Positions 27,128 to 36,678 of a DNA stretch of 64,000 nt are shown here, piece after piece (position 1 is the stretch's first letter; each line of letters starts with the position of its first letter). Below the pieces are notes generated by a model. That model worked only from the letters and a program-made list of their open reading frames with translations, did not search any database and was not told the DNA's origin. This stretch comes from Hyphomicrobiaceae bacterium (GTDB taxonomy: Bacteria; Pseudomonadota; Alphaproteobacteria; Rhizobiales; Hyphomicrobiaceae): the NCBI GenBank assembly GCA_030655135.1, contig JAURWC010000022.1:310001-374000 (forward strand), written 5' to 3'. The translations under genes and the position numbers were made by a program.

Positions 27128-27823
27128 TCAAATCACGTCGACTTTCAGAGTGCCGACACCGGCGATGGCGCCTGAGAGCTTGTCTCCAGGATGCACGGGG
27201 CCGACGCCATCGGGCGTGCCGGTTAGAATGATGTCGCCGGGCTGTAGCGTGAAGTAGGTCGACAGGCGAGCGATGAGATCTGCCACCGGCCAAATCATCT
27301 GAGACAGGTCGCCGGACTGGCGGCGTTCGCCGTTGATATCGAGGCGAACCTCCCCGCGGGTGGGATGGCCGATGGCGCTCGCCGGCTGAATGGGCGAGCA
27401 CGGCGCTGAGCCTTCGAAGGCTTTTGCGACTTCCCACGGGCGGCCGAGCTTTTTCAGTTCGGCTTGCAGGTCGCGGCGGGTCATGTCGAGGGCGACGGCA
27501 TAGCCAAAAACGTGGTCGAGCGCGCGGTCTGGCGCGATGCCGCTGCCGCCTGATTGCAAGGCGACGGCGAGTTCGATCTCGTGATGGATGTCAGTGGCGC
27601 CCGGTGGCATGCGGAAGGCTGCGCCGGTCACCAGGCAACTGGGGTTCTTCTGGAAAAAGAACGGTGGCTCGCGATCCGGGTTGTGGCCCATCTCGCGGGC
27701 GTGAGCGGCATAGTTGCGGCCGACGCAATAGACGCGATTCACGGGAAACAGATCGCGCGTTCCAGACACTGGAAGCGTGGTGGCCGGCACGGGCGGAAAC
27801 ACAAACGTCATATTGTCATTCAT
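27128..27823 (-). CDS. Fumarylacetoacetate hydrolase-family protein
   Basis: 231 residues from ATG 27823 (MNDNMTFVFPPVP). The FAH-domain metal ligands can be placed in HHEIELAVAL (Glu-x-Glu) and in a later GYAVALDMTRRD (Asp), and VGRNYAAHAREMG gives the catalytic His region. The substrate could be fumarylpyruvate, acylpyruvate or oxaloacetate. An in-frame extension to 27958 has no family similarity and is rejected. It is divergent from phoX. Confidence 0.9.
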   Translation of the reverse strand: MNDNMTFVFPPVPATTLPVSGTRDLFPVNRVYCVGRNYAAHAREMGHNPDREPPFFFQKNPSCLVTGAAFRMPPGATDIHHEIELAVALQSGGSGIAPDRALDHVFGYAVALDMTRRDLQAELKKLGRPWEVAKAFEGSAPCSPIQPASAIGHPTRGEVRLDINGERRQSGDLSQMIWPVADLIARLSTYFTLQPGDIILTGTPDGVGPVHPGDKLSGAIAGVGTLKVDVI

Positions 27824-27932
27824 CGCAGGCGCAACGCCCTCGCCGGGTTCAGAAATTACCGTCACATTGGAGAGATGTGGCGGCACTAGAGTCTTGTGGT
27901 GCTTTTCATTGGATAGTCGCTGCACAGCGTGT

Positions 27933-27948
27933 CCGGAAGCGCTTCCGG
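27933..27948. promoter_or_regulatory. 16-bp perfect palindrome before phoX
   Basis: CCGGAAGCGCTTCCGG is a perfect palindrome centred 41 nt before the phoX ATG. Its core AAGCGCTT with a central CG step resembles operators of LacI/GalR-family repressors. No LacI-type gene is in the window, so the binding protein is unknown. It could also serve the divergent FAH gene. Confidence 0.55.
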
Positions 27949-27981
27949 TTAGGGCCAAACTCCAGTTCGTGAAGGTTCCGC

Positions 27982-29997
27982 ATGATTGAAGCTGATCGTC
28001 CGGTGTCCGTGCAGGCCGAAGAGGCCGAGGATGGCGGTGCGAACTCTAGCATGAACGCGTCGCTGGGCGATGTCGTCGCGCAACGGCTGTCGAGGCGCGA
28101 TGTCATGCGTGGGGCGCTGGCGGTGAGCGTAGCCGGAGCGGCGGTAGAGTCTGTGTTGCGAGCGGTGAGCCCGGCCGCAGCTGCGCCAGCGCTTGATGGA
28201 GCGAGGCCGGTGTTCGACTTCGCCGAGCTTGGTGTGATCGAAGACGAAACGCATCATGTGGCCGACGGCTACGATGCGGACGTGCTGATCCGCTGGGGTA
28301 ATCCGGTGGTGGGCGATGCCCCAGCGTTCGCACCGGCAACGCAGGGGCCGGAGGCTCAAGCCAAGCAATTCGGTTATAACAACGACTTCATCGGTTTCAT
28401 CCCGCTTGGAACCGCCGGCGATCGCGGGCTACTGGTCGTCAATCACGAGTACACGAACGAGGAATTGATGTTCGCCGGGCTGCTTCCGCGCGGCAGAGGC
28501 ATGGATGCTGCCGGCAAGGACGCGGTCTTCGAGGCGATCACCGAACGGCACGTTGCCGTGGAAATGATGGCGCATGGCGGATCGGTGATCGAGATCGCGC
28601 GTTCGGGCGGCAAGTGGGCGGTCGTGCCCGATTCAAAGTACGCGCGTCGGATCACAGCCGAGACAGAGATGGAGATCTCGGGTCCGGCGCGGGGGCACGC
28701 GTTGATGCGGACGTCTGCCGACCCAGAAGGCTCGCGCGTGCGCGGCATGATCAACAACTGCGCCGGCGGCGTCACGCCGTGGGGCACGTGGCTAACGTGC
28801 GAAGAGAACACCAACTACTACTTCTGGAATAAGGCGGCGTTGGATCGTCATCCGCAACGCAGCGGGCTGGTGCGCTATGGCATCCCCAGCGAATGGTACC
28901 AGTGGGGCCGGTTTCATGAGCGCTTCGACATTGGCCGCGAGCCGAACGAGCCGCATCGCTTCGGGTGGGTTGTGGAGATCGATCCGATGGACCCGGACTC
29001 GGTGCCGGTGAAACGGACAGCGATGGGCCGGTTCAAGCACGAGGGCGCGGGCAACATCGTCAACAAGGACGGGCGGTTCGTCGTCTACCAGGGCGACGAT
29101 GAGCGCTTCGACTACCTCTATCGCTTCGTGACGGAGGGAAAGGTCGATGCGGCGGATCGCGCGAAAAACAGGGATCTGCTGGATCGTGGCACGCTGTCGG
29201 TGGCGCGGTTCGACGCCGACGGGACGGGGCATTGGCTCCCGCTCATTCATGGACAAAGCGGTCTGGTGCCGGCGCTGGGGTTTGCGGATCAAGGGGAGGT
29301 TCTGATCCAGGCGCGGCTGGCGGCCGACATGCTGGGTGCGACCAAGATGGACCGGCCGGAAGATGTCGACGTCAATCCCGCGACGGGCAAGGTCTACGCC
29401 ATGCTGACGAATAATACGAAGCGCAAATCAGACGTGACAGACGCCGCCAACCCGCGCGGGCCGAACGTGTTTGGCCACATCATCGAGATCACACCGGATG
29501 ATGGCGATCACGCAGCGGGCGGATTTCGCTGGGAGATCCTGGTGAAGTGCGGCGACCCGGCGATTGCCCCGCTGGGGGCTGCGTTCAATCCAGCCACGAG
29601 CCGCAATGGCTGGTTCGCGATGCCGGACAATTGCACCTTCGATGCCGAAGGCCGGCTGTGGGTGGCGACGGACGGGAACTCGGCGGCAAAGACCGGGCGT
29701 GCAGACGGCATCTGGGGCATCGACACGCAGGGTGAGGGGCGCGGTACGTCGACGTGCTTCTTCCAGGTGCCACGCGGCGCCGAGATGTGCGGGCCGTGCT
29801 TCACGCCCGACATGGAAACGATGTTCCTGGCGGTGCAGCATCCCGGAGAGGTTGCCGAGGGTGCCAAGGGGCAGAAGGCGGCGTCGTTCGAAGATCCATC
29901 AACGCGCTGGCCTGATTTTCAGGACGGTGTGCCGCCGCGGCCGAGTGTGGTGGCCGTGACGCGCCGCGGCGGCGGGAAGATTGCCCGCGGCACGTGA
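27982..29997 (+). CDS. phoX: PhoX-family alkaline phosphatase (DUF839)
   Basis: 671 residues. A twin-arginine signal is present at about residues 36-60 (LSRRDVMRGALAVSV), so the folded enzyme is probably exported by Tat to the periplasm. The body is the PhoX beta-propeller: NHEYTNEELMF, NNCAGGVTPWGTWLTCEEN, GRFVVYQGDDERFDYLYRFV and MPDNCTFDAEGRLWVATDG match the family's Ca/Fe cofactor regions. It releases phosphate from organic esters. No PHO box was recognised upstream. Confidence 0.95.
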   Translation: MIEADRPVSVQAEEAEDGGANSSMNASLGDVVAQRLSRRDVMRGALAVSVAGAAVESVLRAVSPAAAAPALDGARPVFDFAELGVIEDETHHVADGYDADVLIRWGNPVVGDAPAFAPATQGPEAQAKQFGYNNDFIGFIPLGTAGDRGLLVVNHEYTNEELMFAGLLPRGRGMDAAGKDAVFEAITERHVAVEMMAHGGSVIEIARSGGKWAVVPDSKYARRITAETEMEISGPARGHALMRTSADPEGSRVRGMINNCAGGVTPWGTWLTCEENTNYYFWNKAALDRHPQRSGLVRYGIPSEWYQWGRFHERFDIGREPNEPHRFGWVVEIDPMDPDSVPVKRTAMGRFKHEGAGNIVNKDGRFVVYQGDDERFDYLYRFVTEGKVDAADRAKNRDLLDRGTLSVARFDADGTGHWLPLIHGQSGLVPALGFADQGEVLIQARLAADMLGATKMDRPEDVDVNPATGKVYAMLTNNTKRKSDVTDAANPRGPNVFGHIIEITPDDGDHAAGGFRWEILVKCGDPAIAPLGAAFNPATSRNGWFAMPDNCTFDAEGRLWVATDGNSAAKTGRADGIWGIDTQGEGRGTSTCFFQVPRGAEMCGPCFTPDMETMFLAVQHPGEVAEGAKGQKAASFEDPSTRWPDFQDGVPPRPSVVAVTRRGGGKIARGT

Positions 29998-30010
29998 TCC
30001 CCTGCGGGTT

Positions 30011-30736
30011 TCAGGTCATATCGACGGAGTAGTAGTCACCATGGCTAAGGTGGCACATCGCCGAGCGCCATTCTACCGGGCGGCCGTCGATCGAATAGAC
30101 AATGCGATCGAGTTCGAGCAGCGGCGTGTCGGTTTCGACGGCCAAGGCTTCCGCAACGTTGGATGTGGCACGCGTGACCGTCAGGCGCTCTTGGGCGCCG
30201 CCAAGCAGGATGCCGAACTGTTGCGCCAGGGCAACGATGCGGTGGGGGACGTGGCCCTTCGTTGCCAGACCCGGAAACCGCGCTTCCGGCATGGCGATCT
30301 GTTCCAGCAGCACGCGCTTGGCCTGGGCACTTTGAACGCGCCGGACGCGGATGACGGGATCGCCAGCGCGCAGCCGGAGCTTGGCACCTTCCTCTTCGGT
30401 GGCGCGGCCAGCTTTGATTTCGGACTTTAGGATGTCCATGCTCAGGCAGTTGCCTTCAGACCCGCAGATCCGATTGAAGCGCATGGCGAGATCATCCGAC
30501 GTCTGGTCGTTGACGAAGGTGCCGCGGCCCTGGCGCCGGGTGATGAGATGTTCCTGCTCCATCACGTCCAGCGCCTTGCGCACGGTCCCGACGCTGACAC
30601 CGAGTTCGCGCGACAAGTCGACTTCGTTGGAAATGCCTGAGCCAGGCTTCCATTGGCCCGAGGTGATACGCTCCACGAGCATGTCCCGCACCTGCAGATA
30701 CAGCGGCCGGATTGTGAAGCGAGTCATGTTGCTCAT
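30011..30736 (-). CDS. GntR-family regulator, UTRA (HutC) subfamily
   Basis: 241 residues. The winged helix lies at residues 10-78 (ISNEVDLSRELGVSVGTVRKALDVMEQ, RRQGRGTFV) and the UTRA effector domain at about 95-235. The effector is unknown. It is divergent from bioB across 354 nt and convergent with phoX. It could regulate the biotin operon, but the known alphaproteobacterial biotin regulator BioR is a different GntR type, so this is unproved. Confidence 0.92.
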   Translation of the reverse strand: MSNMTRFTIRPLYLQVRDMLVERITSGQWKPGSGISNEVDLSRELGVSVGTVRKALDVMEQEHLITRRQGRGTFVNDQTSDDLAMRFNRICGSEGNCLSMDILKSEIKAGRATEEEGAKLRLRAGDPVIRVRRVQSAQAKRVLLEQIAMPEARFPGLATKGHVPHRIVALAQQFGILLGGAQERLTVTRATSNVAEALAVETDTPLLELDRIVYSIDGRPVEWRSAMCHLSHGDYYSVDMT

Positions 30737-31090
30737 GAGGATGTCTCTGCTGCCTTTGCGGAGTCGAGCAATTCAGTAAACGAATTAAATACGATATTGC
30801 AACCAGTGGCAATCGTCCGTCGTCTGCGTAACAACGTGCGATTATAAACACTGTATAAATCGTCATACGTTACATGAGCAATACTGGATTTAGCGGATCG
30901 ATGAATTAATAAGAATTTCACGAAAACAGGGCGCGCAAGCCACACTTCCGTTTCAGACAATTTATTGCGGAGAACGATGTTGTCCAGGCCGCCACGGTGG
31001 CGCCCGAAAAACAAGGGCTTGCCGTTAGCACGTCTCGCGGTGCAAACAACTGAGGGCGCGTATGAAACGCGTGGCGACCGGAGGATATAG
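30737..31090. other. GntR-bioB divergent region
   Basis: 354 nt without a gene. It is distinctly AT-rich at 30770-30960, compared with about 63% GC around it, so it probably holds both promoters. A nested dyad lies at 30828-30873 (listed separately). A purine-rich GGAGG directly precedes the bioB ATG. No canonical BioR box (TTATCTATAA) was found. Confidence 0.6.
30828..30873. promoter_or_regulatory. Nested dyad between GntR gene and bioB
   Basis: Two 5-bp inverted pairs share one centre (30850.5): GTAAC/GTTAC at 30828-30832 and 30869-30873, and CGATT/AATCG at 30839-30843 and 30858-30862, separated by exactly 6 nt on each side. An overlapping TTATA-N7-TATAA lies inside. It may be the operator of the adjacent GntR protein; this is inferred from symmetry and location. 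Confidence 0.5.
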
Positions 31091-32152
31091 ATGCTTTCGC
31101 TGACGGCTGACGGCCCGGCCCGGATCAACGGCACAGGGCAGGAGATCCGCCACGATTGGACGCGGGCCGAAGCGCAAGCGCTTTACGAGGCGCCGTTCAA
31201 TGACCTTTTGTTCCGGGCCCATCTGGTTCACAGGCAGAATTTCGACCCCAACAAGGTCCAAAAGAGCCGGCTGCTCAGCATCAAGACGGGCGGCTGCGCG
31301 GAGGACTGCGGCTATTGCAGCCAGTCCGCCCATCACGAGACCAAACTGAAGGCTTCCAAGCTGATGGAGGTCGAGCGGGTTCTGGATGAAGCCCGGAAAG
31401 CTAAAGAGGGCGGCGCGACACGTTACTGCATGGGTGCTGCCTGGCGTAGCCCCAAGGCGCGGGACATGGACACAGTCGTCGCGATGGTAGAGGGCGTGAA
31501 AGCGCTCGGCATGGAAACATGCATGACGCTGGGAATGCTGTCAGACGATGATGTCGTCAAGCTGCGCGACGCGGGCCTCGATTACTACAACCATAATATC
31601 GATACCTCGGAACGCTATTATTCCAAGGTCATCAAGACGCGGACGTTCCAGGATCGGCTCGACACGTTGGCGCGTGTGCGCGAGGCCGGCATGAAGGTGT
31701 GCTGCGGTGGAATCGTCGGCATGGGCGAGGAAGACGGTGATCGCGTCGACATGATCGTGACGTTGGCAAACCTTGAAGAGCACCCCGAAAGCGTGCCGAT
31801 CAATATGCTGATCCCGATCGGCGGCACCCCGTTGGAGAACGTGGAAAAGCTGGATCCGATCGAGTTCGTTCGCACGATCGCGCTGGCGCGCATTCTGATG
31901 CCGAAGTCGTTTGTGCGTCTCTCCGCCGGGCGTACCGACATGACCGACGAGATGCAGGCACTGTGCTTTTTTGCCGGCGCAAACTCGATCTTTACTGGTG
32001 AGACACTGTTGACTGCTGATAACCCTGGAGAAGACGCCGATACGGCGTTGTTCAATCGTCTTGGCCTGCAACCGCTGGAACTGGAAACGCCGCCAGTCGT
32101 CGCCAAGGCGCATGAGGATGAGCCGTGCCGGACAGCCACGAGCGGGCGCTGA
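31091..32152 (+). CDS. bioB: Biotin synthase
   Basis: 353 residues. The radical-SAM motif CxxxCxxC is Cys69, Cys73 and Cys76 in [32 protein letters not shown] and the [2Fe-2S]-site Arg region (SAGRTDM) are intact. BioB inserts sulfur into dethiobiotin. The ATG is preceded by GGAGG. It overlaps bioF by 28 bp, heading the bioBFDAZ operon. Confidence 0.98.
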   Translation: MLSLTADGPARINGTGQEIRHDWTRAEAQALYEAPFNDLLFRAHLVHRQNFDPNKVQKSRLLSIKTGGCAEDCGYCSQSAHHETKLKASKLMEVERVLDEARKAKEGGATRYCMGAAWRSPKARDMDTVVAMVEGVKALGMETCMTLGMLSDDDVVKLRDAGLDYYNHNIDTSERYYSKVIKTRTFQDRLDTLARVREAGMKVCCGGIVGMGEEDGDRVDMIVTLANLEEHPESVPINMLIPIGGTPLENVEKLDPIEFVRTIALARILMPKSFVRLSAGRTDMTDEMQALCFFAGANSIFTGETLLTADNPGEDADTALFNRLGLQPLELETPPVVAKAHEDEPCRTATSGR

Positions 32153-33300
32153 AGGCACTGCAGAAGCGCGGGCGGCTGCGAACGTTGTCGCCTCGCGCCG
32201 GGATCGATTTCTCATCCAATGACTATCTCGGCCTGGCGTCTGCGCCGGAACTGGCGGCGGCGGCCGCGGAGGCATTGGCGCGGGGGGTGCCGCTGGGTGC
32301 GGGCGGATCGCGCCTTCTGCGCGGCAATCATCACGAACACGAAGCGCTCGAAGCCGAGGCAGCTGCCTTCTTCAAGGCGGAGACAGCGTTGTTCTTCGGC
32401 GGAGGATTCCAGGCGAACTACGCACTGTTTGCCACGCTGCCGCAACGCGACGATCTGGTGGTTCACGACGAACTGATCCACGCCAGCGTGCACGATGGCA
32501 TTCGGGCGGGGCGCGCGACGGCCCTGGCAGCAAACCACAACGATGCGCAGGCGTTCGACGACCGCATCACCGCATGGCGCGCCAGAGGGGGCATTGGCCG
32601 TCCATGGATCGCGGTCGAAAGCCTGTATTCGATGGATGGCGACTGCGCGCCTCTGGCGGATCTGATAGCCGTTGCCGACCGGCACGACGGTGTCCTGGTT
32701 CTCGACGAGGCGCATGCGACGGGGGTGTTCGGGCCCCAGGGACGTGGCCTGGGTGCTGCTTTCGAGGGACGCGACAACGTCGTCTCGCTGCACACCTGCG
32801 GCAAGGCCTTGGGTGCATCGGGAGCCCTGGTGCTGGCGCCAGCTGTTCTGCGCGACTTTCTGATCAATCGCTCGCGGCCGTTCATTTACGCGACGGCGCC
32901 GTCTCCGCTGATCGCCGCCGTCGTGCGTAGAGCACTGGCAATCTGCGGGGATGAACCGCAGCGGCGGGACACATTGCGACAGAGGGTCGGCGAATTCGGG
33001 CGGCTTGCGTCGGCAAAGCTAGGACTGGCGCTATCCGGGTCGCAGATCCAGCCCTTCATTGTCGGAGGCGACGGCGATGCCGTTGCCTTGGCGAAGGCCG
33101 TGCGGGAGCGTGGTTTCGATGTCCGAGCTGTCCGGCCACCGACGGTGCCGGAGAACACGGCGCGATTGCGCATTGCGCTGACGCTGAATGCAACCGCGGA
33201 GGATGCGGCACGATTGGTCGATGCGGTGGCTGAAAGCGTGGAAGCCCTGGGCCTTCAACTGGTGCCGCGGGTGCCTGCGCTGGCTGGCATGGCGCGATGA
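32125..33300 (+). CDS. bioF: 8-amino-7-oxononanoate synthase
   Basis: 391 residues from GTG 32125. It condenses pimeloyl thioester with L-alanine. The family PLP lysine is Lys227 in [21 protein letters not shown] at the start and [16 protein letters not shown] are conserved. The start lies inside the last codons of bioB, and its stop overlaps bioD, so translation is coupled. Confidence 0.97.
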   Translation: MPDSHERALKALQKRGRLRTLSPRAGIDFSSNDYLGLASAPELAAAAAEALARGVPLGAGGSRLLRGNHHEHEALEAEAAAFFKAETALFFGGGFQANYALFATLPQRDDLVVHDELIHASVHDGIRAGRATALAANHNDAQAFDDRITAWRARGGIGRPWIAVESLYSMDGDCAPLADLIAVADRHDGVLVLDEAHATGVFGPQGRGLGAAFEGRDNVVSLHTCGKALGASGALVLAPAVLRDFLINRSRPFIYATAPSPLIAAVVRRALAICGDEPQRRDTLRQRVGEFGRLASAKLGLALSGSQIQPFIVGGDGDAVALAKAVRERGFDVRAVRPPTVPENTARLRIALTLNATAEDAARLVDAVAESVEALGLQLVPRVPALAGMAR

Positions 33301-33926
33301 GCGGACTGATCATCAGCGGTACCGATACCGACGCCGGCAAGACGGTATTTGCGGCGGCCTTGGTTGCGGCCACCGGAGGACGCTATTGGAAGCCGATTCA
33401 GGCCGGGCTAAGCGGCGAAACGGATGCAATGATCGTGCGCCGCTTGGCGAGCGCTGACGCGGCCCGGATACTGCCAGAGGTCTATCGCCTGGCCACGCCG
33501 GCCTCGCCGCATGTGGCAGCTGAGATCGACGGAATCGAGATCGATTTGGACAGGCTGGCGCTGCCCGAGGTGGCGGGCGCTGGGCCGTTGATCGTCGAGG
33601 GAGCGGGGGGCGTGCTTGTGCCGCTGACACGCAAGACGCTGCAAGTCGAGCTGTTCGCGCGCTGGGATCTGCCCGTCGTTCTCGTCGCCTCGACGCGACT
33701 CGGCACGATCAACCACAGCCTGTTGTCGCTCGAGGCACTGAAGCGGCGCACCATCGACATTCGCGGCATTGCGTTCGTGGGTGATGAGAATGCCGACAGC
33801 GAACGAACGATCTGTGACTTCGGCAACGTGCGCAGGCTTGGGCGGCTGCCGCACCTGCCGGAGCTGTCTGCCGGGCCGCTGCTGGCGGCGTTCAAGGCAA
33901 ACTTCTCGCTGGGGGACTTCGTCTGA
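33297..33926 (+). CDS. bioD: Dethiobiotin synthetase
   Basis: 209 residues. The P-loop GTDTDAGKTVFAAAL is at the start, and KPIQAGLSGETDAM and VEGAGGVLVPLT give the DAPA and ATP contacts. It closes the ureido ring with CO2 and ATP. It overlaps bioF by 4 bp (ATGA) and bioA by 1 bp. Confidence 0.97.
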   Translation: MSGLIISGTDTDAGKTVFAAALVAATGGRYWKPIQAGLSGETDAMIVRRLASADAARILPEVYRLATPASPHVAAEIDGIEIDLDRLALPEVAGAGPLIVEGAGGVLVPLTRKTLQVELFARWDLPVVLVASTRLGTINHSLLSLEALKRRTIDIRGIAFVGDENADSERTICDFGNVRRLGRLPHLPELSAGPLLAAFKANFSLGDFV

Positions 33927-35179
33927 TGGCATCGCCCGTCTGGCACCCCTTCACGCAACATGCGCTGCAGCCGGATGCGACACTGATTGCGCACGGCGAA
34001 GGGGCGTGGCTGACGACGGGGGACGGACGCCGCATCCTCGATGCCATCTCGTCATGGTGGGTGGTGACGCACGGCCATCGCCATCCAGCGATCGTTGCCG
34101 CTATCAAGGCGCAGGCCGACACGCTGGATCAAGTGATCTTTGCCGGCTTCACGCACCAACCGGCCGAAGAGCTGGCCGCCAAGCTCATTGCCATCGCGCC
34201 GCCGGGACTGTCTCACGTGTTCTTTTCCGACAGCGGTTCCACCGCGGTGGAAGTGGCGCTGAAGATGGCGCTGGGCTATTGGCGCAACGTGGGCAAGCCG
34301 CGGTCGCGCATCGTGGCGTTGGAGCATGGCTATCACGGCGATACGATCGGTACGATGTCGGCTGGCGCACGCGGCGTGTTCAACGAAGCTTATGAGCCGT
34401 TGCTATTCGACGTGACACGGCTTCCATTCCCGCATGCGGGCAAGGAGCAGGAGACACTCGATGCCCTGGAGGCGGCGTGCCGTCGTGATGCGCCGGCGGC
34501 GCTGATTGTGGAGCCGCTCGTTCTAGGCGCGGGCGGCATGCTGATCTACGCGCCGCAGGTACTGTCGGATATGGCGCGCATCTGCGCGGCGCACGGCGTG
34601 CTGTTCATTGCCGATGAAGTGATGACGGGGTGGGGCCGCACGGGCCGGCGGTTTGCGTGCGAGCATGCGGGGATCACGCCGGACATCATGTGCCTGGCGA
34701 AGGGCTTGACGGGCGGGTCTCTGCCGTTGGCGGTGACGTTGTGCAAGCCCGAGATTTTCGAAGCCCACCGATCGACGGATCGGGGCAAGACGTTCTTCCA
34801 TTCCAGCAGCTACACGGCCAACCCAATTGCCTGCGCGGCGGCCGTCGCCAACCTTGGCATTTGGGAAACGGAGCCAGTTGGCGAGCGGATCGCCCAGCTG
34901 TCAGCGCTTCAGGGAGAGGCTCTGGCAAAACTTGCCAGGTTGCCGAATTTGAGCGGCGCTCGGCAGCTGGGAACGATTGCTGCTATAGATTTAAAGGTAA
35001 ACGATGCGGGCTACCTTGCCACCGTGGGATTGCAACTCTATGGGGCGGTGCTGGAACGCGGCGTGCTGATCAGACCGCTGGGCAACACGATCTACGTCAT
35101 GCCCCCGTATTGTTTGACGGCGGACGATGTTCAGTACATCTATTCGGCGATTGAGAACGCGATCAGTTCCATCGCCTGA
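33926..35179 (+). CDS. bioA: Adenosylmethionine--8-amino-7-oxononanoate aminotransferase
   Basis: 417 residues. ISSWWVVTHGHRHPAI is the BioA substrate motif and the family PLP lysine is Lys259 in CLAKGLTGGS. It converts KAPA to DAPA with SAM as amino donor. Stop-start overlap with bioD. The following bioZ starts 9 nt after its stop. Confidence 0.97.
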   Translation: MASPVWHPFTQHALQPDATLIAHGEGAWLTTGDGRRILDAISSWWVVTHGHRHPAIVAAIKAQADTLDQVIFAGFTHQPAEELAAKLIAIAPPGLSHVFFSDSGSTAVEVALKMALGYWRNVGKPRSRIVALEHGYHGDTIGTMSAGARGVFNEAYEPLLFDVTRLPFPHAGKEQETLDALEAACRRDAPAALIVEPLVLGAGGMLIYAPQVLSDMARICAAHGVLFIADEVMTGWGRTGRRFACEHAGITPDIMCLAKGLTGGSLPLAVTLCKPEIFEAHRSTDRGKTFFHSSSYTANPIACAAAVANLGIWETEPVGERIAQLSALQGEALAKLARLPNLSGARQLGTIAAIDLKVNDAGYLATVGLQLYGAVLERGVLIRPLGNTIYVMPPYCLTADDVQYIYSAIENAISSIA

Positions 35180-35188
35180 GGCACTCTA

Positions 35189-36160
35189 ATGGGTTCGACG
35201 ATTTTGGGGTTTGGGCATTTCGTGCCAGAGCAGCGCATTACCAATGCGATGCTCGAGGCGCAACTGGGCCTCCAGGCCGGTTGGATTGAGCGGCGCACGG
35301 GCATCGTCGAGCGCCGGTGGGCAAGCGAGCACGAAACACTGTCGGATTTCGCGGTGGCCGCCGGGGCCATGGCGCTGGAACAATCCGGCGTCGAACCGGA
35401 GGCGATCGCGCTTCTCGTTTTGGCGACGTCGACACCGGACCACCTGCTGCCGCCAACGGCCCCTCTGGTTGCGCACCGGTTGGGGCTGGGCGGGGCGGGC
35501 GCTATCGATATGGCGGGCGCTTGCGCGGGTTTTCTTTACGCGCTGACATTCGCCGACGCTTTTGCCCGCACGCACGGCGCTCCCGTGCTCGTTATTGCCG
35601 GCAATCTGCTGTCGCGCCGCATCGATTTCGGGGAGCGTGACTCTGCAGTCATCTTCGGCGATGCGGCGGGCGCAATTGTGCTGGGCCCGACGTCGCGAAC
35701 GACGGCCGGTGTGCAAGGTGTGACCTTGGAGTCGGATGGCGCCCACTACGATCTGATCAAGATTCCGGCGGGTGGAAGCAAAGTACCGTTTACCGACGGC
35801 ATGGCCGCGTCTGAGACCAAGATGCGCATGAGAGATGGCCGGACGATATTCCGCCGTGCGGTTGAGATTGCTGCGCGGACCTCGTTCGCTGCCGTAGAAA
35901 TGGCCGGACTTGAAATGGACGAGGTCGACCACTGGGTGCCGCATCAGGCCAACGCGCGCATCATTGCCGCGTCGCAGGCGCGCTTGGAGCTGGACGACGC
36001 GTGCCTGATCACCAGCGTTCGCGAGTTCGGGAACAGTTCGGCGGCCACGATTCCGCTGACGATGTCGCTGAACTCAGGGCGCTTCAAAAGAGGCGAGCAA
36101 TTGCTGCTGACGGCAGTTGGCGCCGGTCTGACCGGCGGCGCGGTCCTGTTCGAGCTCTGA
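35189..36160 (+). CDS. bioZ: KAS III-like BioZ
   Basis: 323 residues with the KAS III Cys-His-Asn triad: Cys112 in AGACAGF, His in VPHQANARI and Asn in FGNSSAAT. In Agrobacterium and Brucella the bioZ gene at the end of bioBFDAZ makes the pimeloyl-ACP precursor by condensing glutaryl-CoA with malonyl-ACP; the same role is inferred here from gene position. A FabH function cannot be fully excluded by sequence alone. Confidence 0.9.
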   Translation: MGSTILGFGHFVPEQRITNAMLEAQLGLQAGWIERRTGIVERRWASEHETLSDFAVAAGAMALEQSGVEPEAIALLVLATSTPDHLLPPTAPLVAHRLGLGGAGAIDMAGACAGFLYALTFADAFARTHGAPVLVIAGNLLSRRIDFGERDSAVIFGDAAGAIVLGPTSRTTAGVQGVTLESDGAHYDLIKIPAGGSKVPFTDGMAASETKMRMRDGRTIFRRAVEIAARTSFAAVEMAGLEMDEVDHWVPHQANARIIAASQARLELDDACLITSVREFGNSSAATIPLTMSLNSGRFKRGEQLLLTAVGAGLTGGAVLFEL

Positions 36161-36292
36161 CAATCCAGGCATCAGCTTAAAAGCGGCTCTAACTGCCGCC
36201 CGTTGTGCCCCGCGGAACAGCGCCGCAGGTCGAGATCCCCGACAGTAGCGACATGAACAGCGTTGGGCTGCTTCGTCGACCGGGGGCTAAAA

Positions 36293-36451
36293 ATGGACGT
36301 TCAGGCAAAGTCATCATCGTCGCTGATCTGGCCGACGGCACTGGCCGGGTTGTTTGGGTCGGTATTTCTGATCGCTGCCGTACTGTCGGGCCCGGCGGAT
36401 GCGGATGCACCAGTGAAGCCGAACATCGCAACCATTCAAGCGCAGAACTGA
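36293..36451 (+). CDS. Possible small secreted or membrane peptide
   Basis: 52 residues from ATG 36293, with GGGGGC a few bases upstream. It reads as a short charged start, one hydrophobic segment (ALAGLFGSVFLIAAVLSG) and a hydrophilic tail after ADADA, a possible signal-peptidase site. No family is recognised. It may be a chance ORF. Confidence 0.35.
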   Translation: MDVQAKSSSSLIWPTALAGLFGSVFLIAAVLSGPADADAPVKPNIATIQAQN

Positions 36452-36638
36452 TCTGTCTGCTTACTGTGGATATGACTGGCGCATAGGAATTGCTTAAAAT
36501 CGCGCCTATGGCTCGGCGCTGCGCTTGCGCGCAGCCGCATTGGGGATGTCTTTCGACCCAACCTGGGCTTGCTACTGCCCTCAAGCGACACACGAACACT
36601 GTTAATCTGCCTGCATTGCCGCAGGGTCCGACACCTTC

Positions 36639-36655
36639 TTGCGAATGATTCGCAA
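36639..36655. promoter_or_regulatory. Fur/Mur-like box before mntH
   Basis: TTGCGAATGATTCGCAA is a perfect 17-bp inverted repeat around a central G. Its TGCnAAT-N-ATTnGCA form resembles boxes bound by Fur/Mur-type regulators of alphaproteobacteria. It ends 23 nt before the mntH start, as expected for manganese-dependent repression. Binding is inferred. Confidence 0.7.
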
Positions 36656-36678
36656 CTAGGATAGCGTCTCACGACGAC

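Larger units (their letters stand above)
36161..36678. other. bioZ-mntH intergenic region
   Basis: 518 nt with no conserved gene apart from a small ORF (36293-36451) and a 17-bp palindrome (36639-36655). A weak inverted repeat GCGGC/GCCGC lies near 36183-36200, just after bioZ, without a T-run. Nothing else was recognised. Confidence 0.5.

Noticed and set aside
27800-27825. PHO box before phoX
   Set aside because: Two GTCAT words occur but with an 8-nt rather than 11-nt period, and they are inside the divergent FAH coding region.
30737-31090. BioR operator (TTATCTATAA)
   Set aside because: No exact or one-mismatch copy was found; only other dyads are present, and the adjacent GntR protein is of the UTRA type.
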